The notes beneath the pieces were generated by a model. It was not told where the DNA came from. It was given only the letters and a program-made list of their open reading frames with translations, and searched no databases. A stretch of DNA of 64,000 nt, taken from contig NZ_RBWV01000001.1 of NCBI RefSeq assembly GCF_003634695.1, positions 62,001 through 126,000 on the forward strand. Reading direction: 5' to 3'. The position numbers and the translations under genes were made by a program. Positions 51,821 to 59,829 of this stretch are shown here, one piece after another (the first letter of the stretch is position 1; every line of letters begins with the position of its first letter). Source of the DNA: Motilibacter peucedani. GTDB taxonomy: Bacteria > Actinomycetota > Actinomycetes > Motilibacterales > Motilibacteraceae.

Positions 51821-52230
51821 GCGACGTCGAGGGTCGCGCGCGGGAAGGCCTGGAGGCGCGCCTTGCCGATGGGCTCGCCGCAGCTCTCGCACAGGCCGTA
51901 GGTGCCGGCGTCGATGCGGGCGAGCGCCCGCTCGGTCTGCTCGAGCATGTCGCGGGAGTTGTTCGCCAGCGAGAGCTCGTGCTCGCGCTCGAAGGTCTTG
52001 GTGCCGGCGTCGGCCTGGTCGTCGCCGGCGCCCTCGCCGGAGTCGCGCAGCAGGTCGGCGATCTCGTGCTCGGTCTCGGTCAGCTCGCGGCGCAGGCGCG
52101 TGGCGTCGGCGTCGAGCTCGGCGCGCAGCGCGGCGACCTCGTCGGGGGTCCACGGGTCCTCGCCCGGGCGCACGGGCAGGGCGCTTGCGGACTCGGCAGC
52201 GGCAGCCTTGCTCACTCGGGCCTTCTTCAC
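51793..52230 (-). CDS. TraR/DksA-type zinc-finger protein
   Basis: A 145-residue protein. A charged coiled-coil part (about 30-105, DATRLRRELTETEHEIADLL) is followed by a C-terminal zinc-finger region CESCGEPIGKARLQAFPRA. DksA-like proteins bind RNA polymerase in the secondary channel. The third Cys of the usual CxxC-CxxC finger is Asp here (DVAC), so zinc binding may be altered. GTG at 52230 is the preferred start; GTG 52215 with GAAGAAGG upstream is possible. A TATCCT box (52258-52263) serves it, divergent to the ileS leader. Confidence 0.85.
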   Translation of the reverse strand: MKKARVSKAAAAESASALPVRPGEDPWTPDEVAALRAELDADATRLRRELTETEHEIADLLRDSGEGAGDDQADAGTKTFEREHELSLANNSRDMLEQTERALARIDAGTYGLCESCGEPIGKARLQAFPRATLDVACKQREERR

Positions 52231-52317
52231 GACGAGGGTCGACAACGGGTAGGGAGGAGGATACGCGGTGCCGGGCGCGGCCGTACCCGGCGGAGCCGCC
52301 GCGCCACCGACTAGACT

Positions 52318-52537
52318 CCCGAGCGGCGAACGAGCAGGCGCTGACGGGGCCATCACCCCCGAGCCGCCGGAAGAACGGCCCGCGCCAGCGGGCTCACTAG
52401 ACCCGGCCGGACTCGCCGCGAGAGTGGGGCGGCTGCACGCCAGGGCCGGCCAAGGAGGGTGGTACCGCGGGGCGCGCGCGCCTCGTCCCTCCGTCGCACC
52501 GACCCAGTCGACGGAGGCACCAGGCAGTGAGCACTCG
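52318..52537 (+). promoter_or_regulatory. Translational T-box riboswitch of ileS
   Basis: The 307-base gap before ileS is mostly a T-box leader. A TAGACT -10 box (52312-52317) sets the RNA start near 52324. A short stem I carries an ATC (Ile) specifier at 52352-52354 between GGGG and CCCC. The T-box core AGGGTGGTACCGCGG is at 52456-52470. GGAGGG (52454-52459) can pair with CCCTCC (52487-52492) as the antisequestrator. The alternative hairpin CCTCCGTCG (52488-52496) with CGACGGAGG (52509-52517) hides the ribosome binding site. Uncharged tRNA(Ile) should favour the first fold and switch translation on. The ultrashort stem I type is known from actinobacterial ileS. Confidence 0.9.
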
Positions 52538-52541
52538 ATGA
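52527..52541 (+). CDS. Candidate four-codon minigene coupled to ileS
   Basis: GTG AGC ACT CGA TGA: start at 52527, nine bases after the sequestered GGAGG (52513-52517), stop overlapping the ileS ATG as ATGA. The ileS ATG itself is 20 bases from GGAGG, too far for good direct initiation. This suggests that ribosomes load at the minigene and restart at ileS. It is an inference from spacing; no product beyond a tetrapeptide is expected. Confidence 0.4.
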   Translation: MSTR

Positions 52542-55500
52542 GCACCTACTCCCCGCTCCCCCCGCAGGTCGACCTGCCGCGCCTGGAGCGCGAGGTCATC
52601 GACCTCTGGCGCGCCGAGGGCACGTTCGAGCAGAGCCTCGAGCGCAGCGCCGACGCCCGGCCGTGGGTCTTCTACGAGGGCCCGCCCACCGCCAACGGCA
52701 TGCCGGGGACCCACCACGTCGAGGCGCGCGTGTTCAAGGACGCCTTCCCGCGCTACCGCACGATGAAGGGCTACCACGTCCCCCGCAAGGCCGGCTGGGA
52801 CTGCCACGGCCTGCCCGTGGAGCTGGCGGTGGAGAAGGAGCTCGGCTTCACCCGCAAGCAGGACATCGAGGACTACGGCATCGCCGAGTTCAACGCGCGC
52901 TGCCGGGCGAGCGTCGAGCGGCACGTCGACGCCTTCGAGGAGATGACCGAGCGGATGGGCTACTGGGTCGACACGACCCAGGCCTACCGCACGATGGACC
53001 CGGAGTACGTCGACTCGGTCTGGTGGGCGCTCAAGCAGATCTCCGACAAGGGCCTGCTCGTCGAGGACTACCGCATCGCGCCCTACTGCCCGCGCGACGA
53101 GACGACGCTGTCGGACCACGAGCTGGGCCAGCCCGGCGGCTACGAGACGGTCGTCGACCCGTCGGTGTTCGTACGCTTCCCGCTGGTCTCCGGTCCGCTC
53201 GCCGGCTCCGCGTCGCTGCTGGTCTGGACGACCACGCCCTGGACCCTGGTGTCCAACACGGCGGTCGCGGTCAACCCGTCGGTGACCTACGTCGTGGCCT
53301 CCAACGGCTCGGAGCGGCTGGTCGTCGCCGAGCCGCTGCTCGAGGCGGTCCTCGGCGAGGGCTGGGTCGTCGAGGGCTCGTGGCCCGGGTCCGAGCTCGA
53401 GTTCTGGCGGTACTCCAGGCCCTTCGACCTGCTCGAGTGGCCCGAGGGCGCCGACGGCCACTTCGTCGTGCTCGGCTCCTACGTCACCACCGAGGACGGC
53501 ACCGGGCTGGTGCACCAGGCGCCCGCGTTCGGCGCCGACGACCTCGCCGTCTGCAAGGCCTACGGCCTGCCGGTCGTCACGCCCATCCGCCGCAACGGCA
53601 CCTTCGAGCCCTCGCTGCCGCTCGTCGGCGGCACGTTCTTCAAGACGGCCGACCTGGCCCTGGTGGCCGACCTCGAGTCGCGCGGGCTGATGTTCCGGCA
53701 CCTGCCCTACGAGCACAGCTACCCGCACTGCTGGCGCTGCCACACGGCCCTGCTCTACTACGCGCTGCCGTCCTGGTACATCCGCACGACCGAGCGCAAG
53801 CACGAGCTGCTGCGCGAGAACGAGCAGACCACCTGGTACCCCGACAACGTCAAGTGGGGCCGCTACGGCGATTGGCTCAAGAACAACGTCGACTGGTCGC
53901 TGTCCCGCACTCGCTACTGGGGCACCCCCCTGCCGGTCTGGCGGTGCCCCGAGGGCCACACGACGGTCGTCGGCTCGCGGGCCGAGCTCGGCGAGCTGGC
54001 CGGGCGAGACCTCTCGTCGCTCGACCCCCACCGCCCCTACGTCGACGAGGTCACCTTCGCCTGCAGCTGCGGGCAGACGGCGACCCGCGTGCCCGAGGTC
54101 ATCGACGGCTGGTTCGACTCGGGCGCCATGCCGTTCGCGCAGTGGGGCTACCCGCACCTGCCCGGGAGCGCCGAGAAGCTCGAGCAGCAGTACCCCGCCC
54201 AGTTCATCTGCGAGGCGCAGGACCAGACGCGCGGGTGGTTCTACACGCTGATGGTCGTGGGGACGCTGGTCTTCGACCGCAGCTCCTACGAGAACGTCCT
54301 GTGCCTGGGGCTGATCCTGGCCGAGGACGGCAAGAAGATGAGCAAGCACCTGGGCAACGTGCTGCAGCCGATCCCGCTGATGGACGAGCACGGCGCCGAC
54401 GCGCTGCGCTGGTTCATGTTCGCGTCGGGCTCCCCGTGGGCCGCGCGCCGGGTCGGGCACCACGCGCTGCAGGAGGTCGTCCGCAAGGTCCTGCTGACCT
54501 ACTGGAACACCGCGTCCTTCCTCTCGCTCTACGGCCGCACGGCCGGCTACGAGCCCGGTGCCACGCCCGCTCCCCCGCTGGCCGAGCGCCCGCTGCTCGA
54601 CCGGTGGGCGCTGTCGGAGGCGCACCGCGTGGCGCGCGACGTCGACGCGGCGATGGACGTCTTCGACTCGCAACGGGTGGGTGCGCTGCTCTCGAAGTTC
54701 ATCGACGACCTCTCGAACTGGTACGTCCGCCGCTCGCGCCGGCGCTTCTGGGACGGCGACCCGGCCGCCCTGGCGACGCTGCACGAGTGCCTGTTCGTGT
54801 TCACCCTGCTGCTGGCGCCGGTGATGCCGTTCACGACCGAGCGGGTGTGGCGCGAGCTCTTCACGACCACGTCAGACCAGTTGCCCTCCTCAGTGCACCT
54901 CGCCGCCTACCCCGAGGTCGACGGCTCGCTCGTCGACGACGTGCTGGCCGAGCAGATGGCGCTGGTGCGCCGGGTGGTCGACCTGGGCCGCTCGGCGCGC
55001 ACGGAGCACAAGGTGCGTACGCGTCAGCCGCTCTCCGAGGTCGCCGTCCTCTCGCGCGAGTGGGCGGCGCTGCCCGAGGAGCTGCGCGCCGTCGCGCGCG
55101 AGGAGCTCAACGTCCAGCGCGAGGGCGCCCTCTCGGGCGACGAGGGGCTGGTGACCCGGACGGCCAAGCCGAACTTCCGCGCGCTGGGCAAGCGGTTCGG
55201 CAAGCGCACGCCGGTGGTCGCCGCGGCTGTGTCGGCGTCCGACCCCGCCGCGCTGCTGGCCTCCCACGAGGTCGTCGTCGAGGGCGAGACGCTGACGCTC
55301 GAGCCCGACGACTTCACCGTCACCGAGACGCCGAAGGAGGGCTGGGCGGTCGCGTCCGAGCCGGGGCTGACCGTCGCGCTCGACCTGACGCTGACGCCCG
55401 AGCTGGTGCGGGCCGGGCTCGCCCGCGAGGTCGTGCGCCTGGTGCAGGACCTGCGCAAGGCCAGCGGGCTCGAGGTGAGCGACCGGATCTCGCTGTGGTG

Positions 55501-55663
55501 GCAGGCGTCCGGCGACCTGGCGGCGGCGCTCGAGGAGCACGCCGGGCTGGTTTCGGCGGAGGTGCTGGCCACTGCGTACCAGTCGGGGCGGGGACCCGAG
55601 GGCGCGAGCACCGTCACCGACGAGGGCCTGGGCCTGACGCTGTGGATCTCCCGCACGGAGTAG
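52538..55663 (+). CDS. ileS: Isoleucyl-tRNA synthetase (GXHH-motif type)
   Basis: A 1041-residue class I synthetase that charges tRNA(Ile) and edits valine. The N-terminal signature reads GTHH (57-60) where class I enzymes have HXGH; this swapped GXHH form is reported for some IleRS2 enzymes and linked to very high mupirocin resistance. The editing domain (about 200-400) includes LLVWTTTPWTLVSNTAV. The second motif is KMSKH (near 599-603). The C-terminal anticodon region is complete. The ATG at 52538 agrees with the family N-terminus. Expression is controlled by the T-box upstream. Confidence 0.97.
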   Translation: MSTYSPLPPQVDLPRLEREVIDLWRAEGTFEQSLERSADARPWVFYEGPPTANGMPGTHHVEARVFKDAFPRYRTMKGYHVPRKAGWDCHGLPVELAVEKELGFTRKQDIEDYGIAEFNARCRASVERHVDAFEEMTERMGYWVDTTQAYRTMDPEYVDSVWWALKQISDKGLLVEDYRIAPYCPRDETTLSDHELGQPGGYETVVDPSVFVRFPLVSGPLAGSASLLVWTTTPWTLVSNTAVAVNPSVTYVVASNGSERLVVAEPLLEAVLGEGWVVEGSWPGSELEFWRYSRPFDLLEWPEGADGHFVVLGSYVTTEDGTGLVHQAPAFGADDLAVCKAYGLPVVTPIRRNGTFEPSLPLVGGTFFKTADLALVADLESRGLMFRHLPYEHSYPHCWRCHTALLYYALPSWYIRTTERKHELLRENEQTTWYPDNVKWGRYGDWLKNNVDWSLSRTRYWGTPLPVWRCPEGHTTVVGSRAELGELAGRDLSSLDPHRPYVDEVTFACSCGQTATRVPEVIDGWFDSGAMPFAQWGYPHLPGSAEKLEQQYPAQFICEAQDQTRGWFYTLMVVGTLVFDRSSYENVLCLGLILAEDGKKMSKHLGNVLQPIPLMDEHGADALRWFMFASGSPWAARRVGHHALQEVVRKVLLTYWNTASFLSLYGRTAGYEPGATPAPPLAERPLLDRWALSEAHRVARDVDAAMDVFDSQRVGALLSKFIDDLSNWYVRRSRRRFWDGDPAALATLHECLFVFTLLLAPVMPFTTERVWRELFTTTSDQLPSSVHLAAYPEVDGSLVDDVLAEQMALVRRVVDLGRSARTEHKVRTRQPLSEVAVLSREWAALPEELRAVAREELNVQREGALSGDEGLVTRTAKPNFRALGKRFGKRTPVVAAAVSASDPAALLASHEVVVEGETLTLEPDDFTVTETPKEGWAVASEPGLTVALDLTLTPELVRAGLAREVVRLVQDLRKASGLEVSDRISLWWQASGDLAAALEEHAGLVSAEVLATAYQSGRGPEGASTVTDEGLGLTLWISRTE

Positions 55664-56376
55664 CCGGCGAGGCGCCGGAGGGGCTCGAGGTCCCTCCGGC
55701 GCTGCTGCGCGCACTGCCCGGGGAGACTCTCCACCCGGTGTGGCTGAACCAGCTGGGCGGCCGGACCTTCCGCGCCGGTGACCGGTTCGCCAAGTGGATG
55801 CCGGCCGAGCACGCCGCGGTCATCGAGCGAGAGGTGGCCCGGCTGCGCTGGGCGGGGCAGTGGCTGAGCGTCCCGCGCGTGCTCGCGTCGGGCTCCGACG
55901 GCGGCGGCGGTGCCTGGCTGGTGACGGCCGCACTGCCGGGCGAGAGCGCCGTCTCCGCGCGCTGGAAGGCCGAGCCCGCCCGTGCGGCGGCCGGCATCGG
56001 GCGCGGGCTGCGCCGGCTGCACGACGCCCTGCCGGTCGAGCAGTGCCCCTTCGAGTGGGGCGTGGCGCGGCGGCTGGCGCGCGCTGGGCGCCCGCCCGAC
56101 GCGCTGGGACCTCCGCCACCTCCGGACCGGCTGGTGGTCTGCCACGGCGACCCCTGTGTACCCAACACGCTGCTGCTGCCGGACGGCAGCGTCGCCGGGC
56201 ACGTCGACCTGGGCTCGCTCGGCGTCGCCGACCGGTGGGCCGACCTGGCGGTCGCGACCTGGAGCCTCGAGTGGAACTACGGCCCGGGGCTCGACGACGT
56301 GCTGCTCGACGCCTACGGCGTCGAGGCGGACCCCGTGCGTACGCAGTGGTACCGCGAGCTGTGGGCGGCGACGTGA
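55642..56376 (+). CDS. Aminoglycoside phosphotransferase (APH(3')-like) family protein
   Basis: A 244-residue kinase-like protein. It has Lys51 (FAKW), the Brenner motif His168-Gly-Asp170 with Asn175 (CHGDPCVPN) and the metal site Asp189 (HVDLGSLG), as in APH(3') enzymes, so it may phosphorylate an aminoglycoside or a small metabolite. The only start that keeps the conserved N-terminus (VWLNQLGGRTFR) is GTG at 55642, which overlaps ileS by 22 bases in another frame. Coupled translation after ileS is likely. Resistance is not proven. Confidence 0.83.
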   Translation: MDLPHGVAGEAPEGLEVPPALLRALPGETLHPVWLNQLGGRTFRAGDRFAKWMPAEHAAVIEREVARLRWAGQWLSVPRVLASGSDGGGGAWLVTAALPGESAVSARWKAEPARAAAGIGRGLRRLHDALPVEQCPFEWGVARRLARAGRPPDALGPPPPPDRLVVCHGDPCVPNTLLLPDGSVAGHVDLGSLGVADRWADLAVATWSLEWNYGPGLDDVLLDAYGVEADPVRTQWYRELWAAT

Positions 56377-56436
56377 GCCTCGCCTCTGTCAGCGGCCGCC
56401 GCTAGCGTGGTGCCGACCGCCATCGAGGAGGTACGC

Positions 56437-57003
56437 ATGACCACGTTGGAAGGCCGCCCGGCCACCGCGCTGCTCGTCGTCGACGTGCAGGAGGAGGTCG
56501 TCGCCGGTGCCTACGAGCGCGACGCCGTCGTCGCCAGGATCGCCGGCCTGGTCGACCGGGCCCGCTCCGAGCAGGTGCCCGTCGTGTGGGTCCAGCACCA
56601 CGACGACGGGCTCGAGCTGGGCAGCGACGGCTGGGCGATCGTGCCCGAGCTCTCACCCGCGCCCGACGAGCCGCGCGTCGACAAGACCCACGGGGACGCC
56701 TTCGAGGGCACGCCGCTCGCCGACGTGCTCGCCGACCTCGACGTGGGCCGTCTGGTCGTGGCCGGCGCCGAGACCGACGCGTGCATCCGGTCGACGATCC
56801 ACGGGGCGTTCACCCGGGGCTTCGACGTCACGCTCGTGACGGACTCCCACACAGCTGGCGACAAGTCCGCGTGGGGCGCTCCCCCGGTCGACCAGGTCAT
56901 CGCCCACACCAACCTCTACTGGCAGTGGCAGAGCGCCCCCGGTCGCACCGCCGAGGCCGTGCCGGCTGCGGAGGTGCGGCTCGGCTCCGGGCCCGGCAGC
57001 TGA
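56437..57003 (+). CDS. Isochorismatase family cysteine hydrolase
   Basis: A 188-residue hydrolase with the isochorismatase fold. The triad is Asp16 (VVDVQ), Lys83 (DKTHGDAF) and Cys116 (ETDACIRST). Relatives hydrolyse amides such as nicotinamide, carbamate or similar; the substrate is unknown. The ATG has GAGGAGG upstream. TAGCGT (56403-56408) gives it its own promoter. The 3' end is nine bases from the convergent regulator gene. Confidence 0.9.
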   Translation: MTTLEGRPATALLVVDVQEEVVAGAYERDAVVARIAGLVDRARSEQVPVVWVQHHDDGLELGSDGWAIVPELSPAPDEPRVDKTHGDAFEGTPLADVLADLDVGRLVVAGAETDACIRSTIHGAFTRGFDVTLVTDSHTAGDKSAWGAPPVDQVIAHTNLYWQWQSAPGRTAEAVPAAEVRLGSGPGS

Positions 57004-57012
57004 CACGAGCGC

Positions 57013-57684
57013 TCAGCCGCGCGAGGCGTCGAGGCCCGCGCGCAGCGCCATCACGGCCAGCTGCGTGCGGTCGCGGGCGGCCAGCTTGACCAGGGCTCGG
57101 CCGACGTGGGTGCGGACCGTGGCCGGGCTGAGCCAGAGCGTCCGCGCGATCTCCTCGTTGCTCGCGCCGGTCGCCACCCACGAGAGCACCTCGCGCTCGC
57201 GCTCGGTCAGGCTCCCGAGCCCGGGAGGAGGCGCCGCGGCGGCCACCCCGGGCTCGGCGAGCCGGGCGATGACCCGCCGGGTCACCGCGGGCGAGAGCAG
57301 CGACTCGCCGGCGGCGACCACGTGAACGGCGCGCAGCAGCTCGGCCGGGTCGGTGTCCTTGAGGACGAAGCCGCTGGCACCGGCGCGCAGGGCCTCGAAC
57401 ACGTACTCGTCGAGCCCGAACGTCGTCAGGACGACGACCCGCACCTGCGCCAGGGCGGGGTCATCGGTCACCTGGCGCAGCACGGCGAGCCCGTCGAGCC
57501 CGGGCATCCGGATGTCGAGCAGCAGCACGTCGGGACGCAGCTCGCGGGACAGCGCGAGCGCCGCCACGCCGTCCTCGGCCTCGCCGACCAGCTCGGCGCC
57601 CGGGTCGTCGTCGAGCAGCACGCGCAGTCCCATCCGCACGAGCGGCTGGTCGTCGGCGACCACCACCCGCACGGCCGCGCTCAC
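57013..57684 (-). CDS. NarL/LuxR-type response regulator
   Basis: A 223-residue two-component regulator. The receiver domain has acidic Asp11/Asp12, the phosphorylated Asp57 (LLLDIRMPG) and Lys in FVLKD. The C-terminal LuxR HTH is LTEREREVLSWVATGASNEEIARTLWLSPATVRTHVGRALVKL. The GTG overlaps the kinase stop as GTGA, so the pair is coupled. Divergent to an ABC exporter, its likely target. Confidence 0.95.
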   Translation of the reverse strand: MSAAVRVVVADDQPLVRMGLRVLLDDDPGAELVGEAEDGVAALALSRELRPDVLLLDIRMPGLDGLAVLRQVTDDPALAQVRVVVLTTFGLDEYVFEALRAGASGFVLKDTDPAELLRAVHVVAAGESLLSPAVTRRVIARLAEPGVAAAAPPPGLGSLTEREREVLSWVATGASNEEIARTLWLSPATVRTHVGRALVKLAARDRTQLAVMALRAGLDASRG

Positions 57685-58787
57685 GGGACCCTCGCCGGCA
57701 GCGGCAGCCGGGCAGCGACGCGGAACCCGCCCGACGGACTCGGCCCTGCTGACAGCTCACCGCCGAGCGCCGCCGCCCGGGCGTGCATGCCGGGCAGGCC
57801 GAGCCCTTGTCCCTCGGCTGACGACGCGCCGCGGCCGTCGTCGGAGACCACCACGAGCAGCTCGCCGGCGTCCAGTCCGAGCGTGACCTCGGCACGGCCC
57901 GCCTGCGCGTGGCGCACGACGTTGGTCAGCGCCTCCTGCACGATCCGGTAGACCGCCTGGCCGACCGGTTCCGGCACCTCGCGCACGTCCGGCTCGACGC
58001 GCAGGGCCACCTCGAGCCCCCCGGCTCTGACCCCCTCGACCAGCCGCTCGACCTGCTCGACGCCCGGCACCGGGGCGAGCGGCGGCCCGTCCGCGCCCTC
58101 GGGCAGCCCGAGCGCCTGGAGCGTGCCGCGCAGCCCGTCGAGCGAGGCCCGGCTCGTGTCGCGGATGGCCACCAGCGAGCGCCGGACGTCCTCGGGCCGG
58201 CGGTCGAGCACGTGCAGCGCGACGCCGGCCTGCATGGCGATCACCGCCAGCCCGTGGCCCACCGAGTCGTGGATCTCCTGGGCGAGGCGCAGACGCTCCT
58301 CGTAGGCCGAGCGCCGCAGCTCCTCCTCGCGCTGGCGCCGGGTCACGTCGCGGCGCGCTCGCCAGGCCGTCGCCGCCGCCCAGGGCAGCACCATCCACAG
58401 CGCCCAGAGCGGGTTGCCGTCGACCCCGGGCAGCGAGACGAGGGTGGCGCCCACCAGCACCGACGCGGGCCAGGCGACCGCGGCTCGCGGCGGCAGGTGC
58501 AGGGCCGCCGACCCCACCGAGACCGCGAGCAGCACGAGCACCGGGCCGAAGGGCGCGCCGGAGGCGAGGTACGCGGCGACCGCCGCACCGCAGACGGCGA
58601 GCGCCGGCCCGGGAGCGCGCCGCCGCAGGGCGAGCGACCCGGCGGCCAGGGCCACCAGCGCGTACCCGCCTCGTCCCGGGCCCGTCTCGTCCTGCAGGCG
58701 GGCGGCGTGCGGCGTGCCGAGCAGCGCCGCGGTCCCCGCCACGAGCGCGAGGGCGCCGTCGGCGACGGGCACGGAGAGCCGGTGCAC
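57681..58787 (-). CDS. Sensor histidine kinase (HisKA_3 type)
   Basis: A 368-residue membrane sensor kinase. About four to five membrane helices fill residues 8-145 with short loops, so it probably senses a signal within the membrane. The dimerisation box has the phosphorylated His173 (QEIHDSVGHGLA). The ATPase domain shows VVSDDGRG and GLGLPGMHARAAALGG. GTG 58787 follows TAGGGT by six bases (leaderless). It pairs with the adjacent NarL-type regulator. Confidence 0.94.
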   Translation of the reverse strand: MHRLSVPVADGALALVAGTAALLGTPHAARLQDETGPGRGGYALVALAAGSLALRRRAPGPALAVCGAAVAAYLASGAPFGPVLVLLAVSVGSAALHLPPRAAVAWPASVLVGATLVSLPGVDGNPLWALWMVLPWAAATAWRARRDVTRRQREEELRRSAYEERLRLAQEIHDSVGHGLAVIAMQAGVALHVLDRRPEDVRRSLVAIRDTSRASLDGLRGTLQALGLPEGADGPPLAPVPGVEQVERLVEGVRAGGLEVALRVEPDVREVPEPVGQAVYRIVQEALTNVVRHAQAGRAEVTLGLDAGELLVVVSDDGRGASSAEGQGLGLPGMHARAAALGGELSAGPSPSGGFRVAARLPLPARVP

Positions 58788-58820
58788 GGCGCGACCCTAG
58801 GACGCCGCCGGGGGCGCTGT

Positions 58821-58836
58821 CGTCATCCTCCTGACG
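58821..58836. promoter_or_regulatory. Inverted repeat between the two-component and ABC genes
   Basis: CGTCA (58821-58825) and TGACG (58832-58836) flank six bases. The region also holds two GTACGC copies pointing towards each other (58835-58864). It is a reasonable target for the response regulator, but this is inferred only from position. Confidence 0.4.
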
Positions 58837-58921
58837 TACGCGGTGTCAGCGCCGCTGCGTACGCGCGGTCGCGCTGCCGCGCCGACGACGGCGCACGTCG
58901 GCGCGCGCGAGCGTGGTCGGC

Positions 58922-59827
58922 ATGGACGACGACCTCGTGGTGGCCAGGGGCCTCACCAAGCGCTACGGCAGCCGGGCTGCCGTCGACTCGCTCGACCTCA
59001 CCGTGCGTCGGGGCGAGGTCTACGGGTTCCTCGGGCCCAACGGCGCCGGCAAGACGACCACGCTGCGCATGCTGCTCGGCCTGGTGCGCCCGACCGGCGG
59101 CAGCGCACGCGTGCTCGGCCACCCGCCCGGCGACCCGCGCGGGCTGCGCGGCGTGGGGGCGCTGGTCGAGGGACCGGGGCTCTTCCCCCACCTCTCGGGC
59201 CTGGACAACCTGCGCGTCGCGGCGCGCTGGGCCGGCCTCCCGGAGAGCGCGGCCGGGCCGGCGCTCGCCGAGGTGGGGCTGGAGGAGCGGGCGGGCGACC
59301 GGGCCTCGGCCTACTCGCTCGGCATGCGCCAGCGGCTCGGCGTCGCGCTCGCGCTGCTCGGGTCGCCCGAGCTGCTCGTGCTCGACGAGCCGACCAACGG
59401 GCTCGACCCGGCCGGCACCGCCGACATGCGCGCGCTGCTGCTGCGCTGCCGGGCCGCCGGGCGCACGGTGCTGCTCTCGAGCCACCTGCTCTCGGAGGTG
59501 CAGCAGGTCTGCGACCGGGTGGCCGTCGTGCGCGACGGGCGCGTGCTCACCGAGGGCACGGTCGCCGAGCTGCGCGGCGGGGCGGAGCTGGTCGTGGCGG
59601 CCGAGCCGCTCGCGACCGCGTGCCGGGTGGCGGAGGCAGTGCTGGGCGCGGACAGCGTCCTCGGCTCCTCGGCCGGCTCGCCCGGGCGCATCCGGCTGCG
59701 CGGGGCACCGGCCGACGTGCCGCGCCTGAACGCGGAGCTCGTCGGTGCGGGTGTGCAGGTGTGGGCGCTGCAGGTCGAGGAGCGCTCGCTGGAGGACGTC
59801 TTCCTCGAGCTGACAGGAGGTGCGTGA
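58922..59827 (+). CDS. ABC transporter ATP-binding protein
   Basis: A 301-residue ATPase of the DrrA/CcmA-like export class. Walker A is GPNGAGKTT (38-46), the signature is YSLGMRQRLGVA, Walker B is LLVLDEPTNGLDP, and the switch His is in SSHLLSE. The C-terminal 90 residues are a typical accessory domain. ATG 58922 is preferred over GTG 58913. It overlaps the permease region by GTGA and pairs with it. The divergent two-component system suggests induction by an envelope-active compound. Confidence 0.93.
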   Translation: MDDDLVVARGLTKRYGSRAAVDSLDLTVRRGEVYGFLGPNGAGKTTTLRMLLGLVRPTGGSARVLGHPPGDPRGLRGVGALVEGPGLFPHLSGLDNLRVAARWAGLPESAAGPALAEVGLEERAGDRASAYSLGMRQRLGVALALLGSPELLVLDEPTNGLDPAGTADMRALLLRCRAAGRTVLLSSHLLSEVQQVCDRVAVVRDGRVLTEGTVAELRGGAELVVAAEPLATACRVAEAVLGADSVLGSSAGSPGRIRLRGAPADVPRLNAELVGAGVQVWALQVEERSLEDVFLELTGGA

Positions 59828-59829
59828 CG

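Noticed and set aside
52527..52529. GTG at 52527 as the ileS start
   Set aside because: It is not in the ileS frame and reaches a stop after four codons. It is reported only as a candidate minigene.
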